DNA from: Apostichopus japonicus
Lineage: Eukaryota; Echinodermata; Holothuroidea; Aspidochirotida; Stichopodidae
Assembly (NCBI RefSeq): GCF_037975245.1
Contig: NC_092567.1
Location: 25,102,876 to 25,166,875 of the forward strand
Length of the DNA: 64,000 bases
Reading direction: 5' to 3'
Both the position numbers and the translations under genes were made by a program. Positions within the stretch are counted from its first letter, which is position 1. Each line of letters begins with the position of its first letter. Shown here piece by piece: positions 1 to 11,800 of this stretch. The notes beneath the pieces were generated by a model. That model worked only from the letters and a program-made list of their open reading frames with translations, did not search any database and was not told the DNA's origin.

Positions 1-660
1 TAACCCTCACTGAGGGATTACAGTGAGCCTTGCAATGGAACAAGTTCAATTGTTCATTAAGTGATATCTAGTCTACAGTGAGATAACTCTAAGCATTTCA
101 ATTTAGGTAACTTTAAAACTGAAAGAGCAGAAAATTTGAAAAAGTTTAACAAGTTTAACAAGTAGCAGGTTGTAATATCTGTACGCTACCAGAGATGATG
201 GAAACAAAAAAACATTGGATCTAGTCTAAAGTGAGATAACTCCAAGCATTTCAATTAAGGTAACTTTGGAGACTGAAAGTGAAGAAAATTTGAAAAAGTT
301 TAACAAGTAGCAGGTTATAATACCTGTGCGATAGCAGAGATGATGGGAAACAAAAAAACATTGGATCTAGTCTAAAGTGAGATAACTCCAAGCATTTCAA
401 TTAAGGTAACTTTGAGACTGAAAGTGAAGAAAATTTGAAAAAGTAACAAGTTTAACAAGTAGCAGGTTGTAATATCTGTACGATACCAGAGATGATGGAA
501 ACAAAAAAACATTGGATCTAGTCTAAAAAGAGATAACTCTAAGCATTTCAACTAAGGTAACTTTGAGACTAAAAGTGAAGAAAATTTGAAAAAGTTTAAC
601 CAATAGCAGGTTGTAATATTATCTGTGCCATACCAGAGATGATGAGAAACAAAAAAACAT
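1..660. repeat. Tandem satellite, about 150-bp unit, ~4 copies
   Basis: Four successive copies of a roughly 150-bp unit start near 65, 219, 365 and 516. Each contains the landmarks GATAACTCCAAGCATTTCAA, then GAAAATTTGAAAAAGTTTAAC, then a run of A before the next unit. Copies differ by a few substitutions and short indels. The array is cut by the left edge of the window, so its full length is unknown. It has no coding potential and lies on the 3' side of the last TOP3B exon seen, so it is either intronic or beyond the gene. Confidence 0.85.
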
Positions 661-2894
661 TGGGATGAGCATAATACCTTTTCCTGATTGCAAGATTTTC
701 TTTAAACTATTGACCAGCTCAATTCGCCATGCTCATTACAACCCCACCCCCCCCCCCTATTCTTTTTCAGTTTGGACACTGCATGTCAGTTTGGACAGTG
801 TGAGTCAACATGGAGAGTGTTTGTCAATATGAACGGGCGGATACATAGATCTTTGGGGTCACAATGATATGAATGGAAGAATCAAATCCACACATAGAAT
901 TACACCACTCCATGTTGATTTGTTTGCTGAGGGAACTGGACACTGAATATGGACATCTCATACATGCTGACTTCATCCTGTTGCCATGACAACTACAAAA
1001 GGAAGCAATCAACTTTACTCTTCCCGTAACTAGAACCATTTGGTAAAATGGAATCTGACCCAGTTTTTGAGACCTAAAATTTGTGAAAGATATTGGCCAC
1101 TCTTGTTTCATTAACTGCGAGCATTATCGTTGTTCATGCAATCTTAGCTTCAAGCTATAAAGGTGAGTATTTGATCTGCACAGAGCTCCTGAAGTAATAG
1201 TATGTGAATTATTAATGGATACCTGGATTATGTACAGGCAACATCAATTTTGTAAGATTAATGAATGCAAGGTATAAAAGATTGTAGCAAATATGGGGAA
1301 AGTACCAGAATCTTGGTCACAATGTGACCCTTTCAAAGAAATGTGCCAAACAATAATGGAAAAAAAAAGTGTGTGGTAGGTTCAACTAAGGTGTTCATGT
1401 TTGCTTTAAAACAGTAACATATTTATTCCAACATGTTAAACATTAATTAAGCATTAGTTAATTAATGTTAGTTGTGACTATCAAGCAACAAACCTAAGTT
1501 TGAGTGTACCTGATGTGGACAAGTTTTCCCACCCAGTTGCTTTACCTCTTATAATGCCATTTAGAAGAAAGCTGTTTCCCTCTTCAGATCAAGGTTTTGA
1601 AACTATATTAGGCCTTAAGTACCGTAATATTATTTTTTCCTACCTTCTTGCGAATGTTAGGAGTAGGAATTGATAATTATACTATATTTATACTCTACAA
1701 ACAGGTCACATGGGAAAAGTGAGGGAACAGGGAAAGGGGAGGGAGATATCACTGCATGGCATTCTGCAACCATGCAAACCAACCTTGGTTTTATCAGCCA
1801 ATCAGGAGGTCCCCAGTAGTCACTACAATTTTTGAGAAATAAAATGCAAATGAGAGAAAATGTTTGAGATTTTTCAGCTGCTGACAGAGTAATTGATGCC
1901 CCACTATTTTACTTTTGGATAACTCACTGATTTTTTCGGAGATGGGGATTGAGGTAAATGCACTCGATTACAGTCACGGAAGGGGGTGGGGGGGGGGTTG
2001 GAGAGGATGAGTAGGGGATAGAGATGGGGAAGACTAGGGTATGAGGGTTGAAGTCTCATGTGGTTGAAAAGTTGGGGAAAAGGCTTTTTATCTGAAAATA
2101 CAGAATGTAGTAGAATTAGAACACCTTTAGAAGCAGGAAAACCTTCATATGGTGCTAGACAGCTTCATTTTATGCAAACACACTTCCTTATTTTCTTGTT
2201 CTAAGCATTCTGTTTTGTCTTAGAGGTTTTGAAGGAGTTTTGTAGCGGTTTCGTATATATTTCTGCAATTAAATCACAATGATGTACATTTGTTAATACA
2301 TAGTTAGAGCAATGAGGTAGCGGGACCAGAAGTAAGATAACTTATCGAGTCTGGTCCCTTTCAAAGTAAAACAATCTGACAATTATCATACCTAACTTTG
2401 ATACCATCTTTCCTGTGTCACAATACACGACCAGCACATCTTACTTATTTCTTGATGGCACGTGTCCATAGCAACAGAACTCTTCAGGCCACAAACAGAA
2501 GTCCTTTCTTTCCCTTCTTTACTTAGCTTTGTCTTCCTGTCACTTGGTTTTACTTTCAGTGGGAAGTGACAAGATGCAAACTGAAATCACAACTGGGTCA
2601 TGCCATAAATATGTCCAAAAATATGATATTTATTTGTAACCATGGTTACTTTGTGAGTGAGACACTGTTAGCAATTTTGGAACCTTTTCTTAAAATTAAA
2701 CATTTACAAATAACAGTTCACAGCATTTGGACAAAACAGACAATTAATGAATCATTGGGTCATTCCATGCTTGTTCTGTATCCAAACCAGAACACCATGA
2801 ACACACAAAAGTGGATTCTTCCTGTATGGAAGGACACAATTGCACAGTAAACTGATTAAATGTTGAGGTATTTTACCACAAAATGTTAACTGAC
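661..2894. other. No recognisable exon; TOP3B intron or 3' flank
   Basis: I looked on the minus strand for the TOP3B zinc-ribbon exon that should follow the exon at 2895-3112 and found nothing convincing. The stretch is AT-rich with G-rich or C-rich tracts at 746-762 and 1981-2035. A Cys-containing open frame at 824-1111 (minus) does not resemble the TOP3B C-terminus. Confidence 0.5.
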
Positions 2895-5800
2895 CTTGTA
2901 AGAGGTTTCCCAGATTCAGCTAATGGGGAGAATGAGACTTCAAATAACTCATCCATGCTCCGTATGTGCTCGACAAAATAGTCAAATTTCCGTTTGAAGA
3001 TGTCCAAGGCATGCTGAAGGACGGAGCTATGTTGCGCTTTACCGACGGCAATCAGGTTGAGTTGTTCTTCTACGGCAGCTCGCATGGTTGGCAGTGAAAG
3101 GTCTGGATCGATCTATGGGGAGCAACAATAGTTTTATCTGTGTTGTATTCTTAACTCATTTATCTTTTACAAATGTTCAATCTGAAAATAATGAATATTC
3201 ATATTCATTCATACCAATTTACCATACAGCATATAGGACATTTAACACCATGATATCTTGATCCTACCTGTTCATGAATATTCATTCATACCAATTTATC
3301 ATACAGCTTCTAGGACATTTAACACCATGATATCTTGATCCAACCTGTTCATGAATATTCATTCATACCAATTTATCATACAGCTTCTAGGACATTTAAC
3401 ACCATGATATCTTGATCCAACCTGTTCATGAATATTCATTCATACCAATTTAACATACAGCATATAGGACATATAACAATGATATCTTGATCCTACCTGT
3501 TCATGAATATTCATTCATACCAATTTATTAACAGCATATAGGACATATAACACAATGATATCTTGATCCTACTTGTTCATGGATATTCATTCATACCAAT
3601 TTACCAAACGGCATATAGGACATATAACACAATGATATCTTGATCCAACCTGTTCATATGGAACATATAATGTACATATGTGCAGATTATAGAAATATTG
3701 ATGGAAGAGTAATAAACGGAGCAATCCATGTCCAAAGAACAGAGGAAGGAAAGTGGTAGGGGGGCTGGAGGAGGGGTGAGAGGGGGAGCTGGAGGATGGG
3801 GAAAGAGAAGCGCTGGAGGAGGGGGTGAGAGAGGGGGCTTTAGGAGGGGTTAGAGAGGAAAACTCTGGATTACTTTCATTGGGTTACACATCACAACAGC
3901 TAACATAAAATAGAACATTGCAATTTTGATATGTGTTGGCAACAACTTCATTTTCTTTTTTTTATATTTAAAGCAATGAGACTTAGCAATCGGGAGGTTC
4001 CCGGTTCGATACCCGGCCGGGTCATAGTAAGGTGGGTTTTTTATCTTAGAAGCAATCTACAGTTTTCCCAATCGAAACGACTTTCTATATTGAAAAGATT
4101 CCAAATTTCAGTTAAAATGTTGAATTGGAAGCCACCCGACCTGTAAGTTGTAATCCATAAGCCCTCCCCTTATTCTCCCACATTTGTGGTCGCTCAAGTG
4201 TCGAAAAAAAAACATTTAATTATTATTATTATTATTGCATTGCAAAATTCGTAATTACTCAATTTCAGAAATGTTCCTAGCTGCGTGTAATATTATGTAA
4301 ACAACCGAGCCATCTGCTTCCCTTACCTTGTGGTAACCATGCACCAAGACAATGCCAAGTCTTGTAGGGACCAGCCGTCTCCCACCGCCAACCTTCACAT
4401 AATTTCTCTGACAGATATTTTCGATGTGAACTGGTATGCTTGCGTCTGTACCGATGCCATGTTTCTCCATCAGGGTGATCAGTTCTGCCTCTGTGAGATA
4501 ATCTGGAGGGCATGTCTGTTTCTCTATCAGCCTAGCCTGTGTAAGATTTTAATTGAACACAAATGGTCAACTTTTGTTTCGTGCAATTTTGACCATACAC
4601 ATTGATTAATAATAATAATAATATTCATGATAATAAATGAGATTTATAAAGCGCCAAATCAGTTAGACAAAAGTCACTGCTCAAGGCGCTTTACAGAGAA
4701 AGCAGATTAATTAACAAAAGAACAAGTGAAAAGATGAGTCTTAAGAAAACTTTTGAATGTATAAAGTTTATTATATATCTAGTCTCCATTTACTTATACT
4801 AACTTGGAGAAAAGTTTGTCTGTTTATCAATTGGTAATATAAATATCACTGACCTCATCTTTGGGATATGCCTGACCCTGTTTGAAATCTGGTAAACCCT
4901 CCTCTGACCCCATTTCTGTTAATCCTACATAGTCATTACACTGACCTCATGAAAGAGATCCTGTGACCCTACTTGGAGACTGGTAAAGCCCTCCCCCCCA
5001 CCCCCCACCAACCCAACCCTGTAGATTCTACAGATTTATAAAACTGACCTCATCGCTAGGGTATGCCTGACTATGCTTGAAGTCTGGTATGCCCTTCCCC
5101 ACCACCCCAATGCAGTAGATTCTACAGATTTATAACACTAACCTCATCGAAAGGGTAAGCCTGACCCTACTTGAAGTCTGGTATGCCCTTCCCCACCACC
5201 CCAACCCCTTCAGATTCTACAGATTTATGACACCGACCTCATCGATAGGGTAAGTCTGACTATGCTTGAAGTCTGGTATGCCCTTCCACACCACCCCAAC
5301 CCTGTAGATTCTACAGATTTATGACACTGACCTCATCGATAGGGTAAGCCTGACCCTTTGTAAAGTCTGGTACGCTCTCCTCCTGTGTAATGGCCTGCCA
5401 CGTCATGAGCGAGGTGAATCCAGGGCTGATGAGCTTCTTGCCAGTTATACTAAAATGCTCCCCGTTGATGATAAACTTCACGGTCGTCTGGAGATAGCGG
5501 CAATCATCGCTGATCTACAAATTAAAGAGAAGCAGACTCTGTGATTTTGCAGAAGTTATTATCCAAAGTTAAATGTTATGCTTTAATCAGTAGCGTTGTG
5601 CGGAAGTGAAAATTTCACACAAACGGTAGTGTTGCAACATGAATCCCGGTATCCTAACTAAAACCAGGATTGTCCTCAACTTTCATCTACCGTTCAAAGC
5701 ACTTAGTTACGAGACTGTTAATGTCATACATTCAATATGCATAGCCTAGGCTATGTACATACTCTTACACGCACGGTTATAAAAAAAAAACATACCAAAT

Positions 5801-8800
5801 TACAGGCTATATTAGGACCTTTGTTTTTTAACATACACTTTAAAAAAAAAAAGCACAAACCTTGGAAAAAAGTAACCCACACCATCCTTCATTCATTCTC
5901 GACGTACGATATTAAATTAACACGTTCCCACGTGGATAAAACTTGTAATCCATACACAAACAAAAATTGGGGGTTTCTATTCCATATAATAACGGATTGT
6001 TTTCCCCCTCCTGGTAGTATTTACACATTGCACTGTGATTGGGACTAGTCAATACCGGGATCGGGATACCGAGATTCACTTGACTACCGGGATCCCGCAC
6101 AATTCTATTAATCAGTCTGTGAAGAAATGTACTGAAGGGCTCATATAGATCCCTTCGTGTCACCTATCTGAATGTTATCTTGACATATCAAACTAAGATG
6201 TAACATGCATATATGTATAAGCTAATCATACAGATAATGAAACATGTGGTTGAAAGAAGGTGGTAGAGTCTGCATTCTGTGCCTACCCAAATTGCCACCC
6301 ATACGTACCATATGTGTGGTGTTATTCCGCATCACTATGTTAACACTGAAATGACATTTAACTACATTCATTCATTCCAGGAACCCCCATTGACCTCTAT
6401 CATCAATTGCTTCAACAGCTCATCAATTCCTTGGTCGATGCAACAGAACCAACAAATTTCAACCAGTTAACGGCTATTGAGCTGACTGTGAGGATGTCTG
6501 GTTCTGGTTGGAGATTCAGTCAGATTCAACAATGAACATTCATGTTACTTACTGTAGCTATAAAGTGTTTGGCGATATACTCGTAGATTCTCCAAGCTTC
6601 CCCCGTTAGTTCCCCTTCCCTGGCTGGTCTCATGGGTGTGATGGGAGGATGATCCCCTTCATCTGACCCTTTTCTGGGTTTATTGATCCCTTCACTGAGT
6701 AAATCTCTAACTATGGATGACCATGGGCAACCCAGTTGCTGTCTCAAGGCATTACTGATAGGACAAGAACAAAACAAAACGATCAAACACAAGAGTTCAT
6801 AGATTATCGTTCTTGGGTTGCAACCCTGCTATGAGGGTCATGCCACCCCAAACCCTGCTATGAGGGTCATGCTAACCCTAACCACAACCCTGCTAACAAA
6901 CATTGGAAACATTGTTTCCAAAAACCTGGCTTGGGACCTACTGTAATAGCTTGGTGACCCATTCTTGGTTGCGACCAATAGTATGGGAAGCCTAAGGTTA
7001 CAAAGAATGTAAGGCCCATTGTGGTAGTAGCTATTCCACTGGACATCATGTTGTTCACTTTCTAACAGTCTCAAAATTTCATCATATTGTATATAAAGCA
7101 TATTTCATAGACATGGTGCTAGATGTCTTGAGAAAAAGTGGGTAAGGAATGATAAAAATGATCTAGTTCAAATCTTAGCGGAAAATAGCAGTTTTTTTTA
7201 GAACTTTTTTTATTGACTTGTTTCATATGTCACTATTCATGTTGTATCTCCCATGTTTAATACATCTAACTTAACAAATGGCACTGAAACCAATTTATTA
7301 TATACAGAAGCCTTGAATCAAAGTCAGACCAGGGAATTATTTCTCTGGTATCGCATAATACTAAAACTGCTACACAAATGCAAATATATGTACCAGCTCT
7401 TGCAGACCAAAGCATACTGGTTCTGGAATTTTATGAGAAATAAAGTTCATAAATCTGAAGAAAAGTTGAAATTGGAACACTTAATTTTTCCCTGCATACA
7501 ACACAAAATCTACCCTATTAAAAATTAACTTTGACATATGAATTTTTCCAAACAGGGACTTACTTGAAGTCAAAATTTTGCGAGTAAGATGTTGTTTCTG
7601 TCCTGGGGTAGCTGATGTAACCCTGGGTGTACAACCGTTCAGCAATCTGCATAGCGTGGTGAGGACTCATTCCTAACGAAGCACTCGCAACTCGCATAAG
7701 CTCTACGGTATTTAATGCAATGGGGCGCTGTTTCTTTTTCTCCTCAGAAGAAACAGAAGTGACCCTGTGCATATAGATAAAAAAAAATACATATTTACCC
7801 ATAATTAATTATGCAAATGTGGCATTGTTTCAATTACACTGAGGGATATACTAGCAGCCTAGAAATGTGCCATAAATATGACAGACATGGTTGCCATGAA
7901 TTAATGCTCAAAAACGTGACAAACTATTTTATTACATATCCACTCTCATTAAATGTCATCTTTTCCAAGTTAAATATGGCAGCCATTTTGTCCACTCTTT
8001 GATAGTGACACCTTTGAAAAGCATTTTATGATTGTTTAAATATTTCGTATTTTCAGAAATGAAAGGAAACACTGAAATCGACAAAGTTAATGATAGAAAT
8101 ATTTCTGTAGTGGTTTTGCAAAATGCACAATTTTCATTGAAAAGAAAACAAAGTTATGAATACGACAAAGATCTGCAATAACTGCAACTTCAAAATATCA
8201 TGTCAGAAAGAAGCTTTCACAGATGGTGGTTTAAAAGTATGCAAGCTACACCAATATTATGATCATAACACCAACATTCTGTGGCAACCTTTTTCCTAAA
8301 GCAAATCAGTCTACATATCTTTTCGAAACACCTATATTCAGCCTGAAATTAACCAATAATATAGGGGAATTACATTGATCAAGCTCTCTTTTAATTGAAA
8401 AAAAAAACTTGTTTTGTGTATCCAAAATATATTCTACTAACACTGCTTCCTTCTGCCCTTTCACCAGATTCAGAAACAGCTGGGCCACATCTTTGTCAAA
8501 TATTCTTTGTCGTCCCCAGTCAAGCGTTACGGACTGACCACCGTTTAATACCTGAAAATAAAACACAAAAGAAATGGCTGGTCTCTCAAGCTGAGGGTAA
8601 CATAACTACAAGCGAAAGCTATAAACTTGAATTACTGTTAGAGAGCTTGTACCACTACCTGGTAAGATGGATAAAATGATTGAATTTAGCGCTCTCTTTT
8701 GAAGTTTTCTTTACAAATATTCTCTCCTATTCATTCCAATAAAGAGTCGGATATAAATTGATAACAATGACAGACTATAGATTTCATCTCTATCTCCCTT

Positions 8801-11800
8801 GTAATATATCCTTTTGCACATTTCCTCAGCAGCCCTCCCGATACGGAGTAAGAAATAAATTAATAACATTGCTAAACTGTTTGCTTTAAGTCTATCTCCC
8901 TCTCTTCTGTTATATTTGTTACATTAGAATTAACTTTTCCCTCTTCCAAGGATAAAAGTCAAATTGGTGACATTAATTTCATCTCGCTGTCTCTACATCT
9001 TTTATAATATTTGCATTTATAAGTATTTCTCTCCTCTGAACTTCCAATTATGATTCATAAATGAATTGATCGTACCTCAACATGATCGACCCAGTAAGCC
9101 TCTGGTCTGAATGTTTGAATTCGATCATGCCTCTTATTAATTAATTAATTATTAATTAATTGATCATACCTCAACATGAACGACCCAGTAAGCCTCTGGT
9201 TTGAATGTTTGAATCCGATCATGCCTCTCAACACAGAACCCCAGAGTAGGAGTCTGACAAGGTCCGTAGCTGATTAATGTACTGTCTAAATCTCCATATT
9301 TACCCTGGAATCAATAAGAGTCAGAAGATGTTTCATTCATTCATATGCTTTTCTTAACAATGGTAAGAAATGTTAAAAGTTACAACACATGTATCACAGA
9401 GAAGTCATTTTCAAATGTGCACAAAATTATCATTTTGTAGACTTCTTACCCAAATCCCAAAAACTGCATGATTGGTAACTTACCTCAAACTTCTGAAAGC
9501 ATGTTTTTCTTGTAAAATTTAAGATTTAGCACATCTTGTAATTGTATTAATGCTTTGCAAATGTCTTGATTGGAATCTCTGATGCGACAGAATATTGCAA
9601 AATTTAGTAGTTTAACACATCTTATCATGACAACCATCATGCACTCATCCAAATATATCAGAATCAAGATAATTACATAACAGCTAACAATCATAACATT
9701 TGCAAGGCAAGAGTGGCTTAAGAGGGCTCAGTCTAGAGGACAGGTGTAAGGGGGTAAAAATTTGAGGCCCAGTGAGACTCAGTGCATGGTATGTCAAGAC
9801 ATAATATTCAGTGCATTAATCTGATCATTACACTTAGTGCATAGTATGTCTAGAAATAACACTTAGTGTATGGTATGTCAACACATTGCACTTAGTGAAT
9901 GGTATGTCAAGACATTGCACTTAGTGTTTGGTATGTCTAGACATTACATTCAGTGCATTAATCTAAACATTACACTCAGTGCATAGTACGTCTAGAAATA
10001 TCATTCAGTGCATGGAATGTGTAGAAATTACATTCAGTGCATGGAATGTCAAGACATTGCACTTAGTGCCTGGTATGTCAAGACATTGCACTTAGTGCAT
10101 GGAATGTCAACACATTGCACTTAGTGCCTGGTATGTCTAGACATCACATTCAGTGCATGGTATATATCTAGACATTGCACTTAGTGCCTGGTATGTCAAG
10201 ACATTGCACTTAGTGCATGGAATGTCAAGACATTGCACTTAGTGCCTGGTATGTCTAGACATTACATTCAGTGCATGGTATATATCTAGACATTGCACTT
10301 AGTGCCTGGTATGTCAAGACATTGCACTTAGTGCATGGAATGTCAAGACATTGCACTTAGTGCCTGGTATGTCTAGACATTACATTCAGTGCATGGTTTA
10401 TATCTAGACATTACATTCAGTGCATAGTATGTCTAGAAATTACATTCAGTGCATGGAATGTCAAGACATTGCACTTAGTACATGGCATGTCTAGACATTA
10501 CATTCAGTGCATGGTATATATCTAGACATTACATTCAGTGCATAGTATGTTTAGAAATTACATTCAGTGCATAGTATGTTTAGACATTGCACTAAGTGCA
10601 TGGTATATCTATACATTGCACTTAGCACTTGGTATGTCTAGACATTACACTTATGTAAAGATTGCAAACCCTACAAGTTAACAATCACTATTATGCAGAT
10701 TATTAACATACAAACTGAACATCCTGGTAGATGAACCATGACCTCCACCAACCAGCAATAACAATGCAGAAATCAACACAAGTTACCTGAAAATATTTGG
10801 TCTGGTATCTTGTAAATGCGCAACCAATTCGAAGGTCCAATTCTTGTCGTGCGTCCACTGCTAAAGATTCATTCAAATTTGGTTCAACCAATTTATTCAT
10901 GGCTCCTCTGATATCGGTGTCTGTAATGGCGCTAAATTTTGCCCGGAATATGAACTGTGAACATAGAACCAATATGGTCAGTAATAACATTACTGTTTCC
11001 CACATGTTTGGCTTGAAGGGAGGTGTAGGAGAGAAATATGTTCACTGATAGCACTAAATCTTACTAACTCAAAATGATCATTCTCAGTGTAAACTGTTAT
11101 GTGATTAGGATACAACATACAACTTTGATAAAAAAAAAATAACATCTGTTTTTAGGTGTTGTTAGCTAATTAAAACATTTTTCCATCATTCTACTATCAA
11201 ATTGTTGGTCTCTCATGGTTGGTTGAGTTTTTACGAAGAGATTCATTTTCAGGTTACCTGTTCCCTTCCCCTCGGTCTGTTCATCACAGGCTCCACACAG
11301 TCAATTACCTCAAAACAAATGTTTTCACCTTCCTTGTCACAATCAAGCCAGAGTATCAGATAATCTGAGCCACGGCCCTGTCGAAAGAAGAGAATAGCTG
11401 TAGTAAACTGAAGATCACTAACGATGACAAATTTTATGTTGCAGTAGGGCAGCTATTCCTAGATGATTGCATAACTACTTCAGTGTTTGGCAAACATGAG
11501 AACGTACTGTACACATATCTCAAGTTTACCTCACAAAAATATATTTTTAAAGAATTTAACGAGGCCTGTTTCATGATTAACCTTGAAATTTGCATACCTA
11601 TCCAACTAATTACATAGTCTTCATAATAACTGTGCCAGTGGTTATGATGGTATTTTTATTGTACATCCTAAGAAAAGCTTCATTTTGTATCGTGAAACCA
11701 CTTGCTTGTATTTTTAACCTTTCCCTTACCATTGGAATGTTTCAGACAATAACACCAGTGTTGTAAGCCGGTGAGCCAAGTTTGACTTATAATTACGAGA

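Noticed and set aside
824-1111. Cys-containing 95-aa frame on minus, considered as the missing TOP3B zinc exon
   Set aside because: Cysteine spacing and flanking residues do not match the TOP3B CGKC...CSHC pattern, and no acceptor fits phase 2.
4277-4605. Frames overlapping TOP3B exon 11 on both strands
   Set aside because: Shadows of the conserved TOP3B frame.
9771-10655. Regular short repeats that might suggest a CRISPR array
   Set aside because: There are no unique spacers; units are contiguous, and the locus is a eukaryotic intron.
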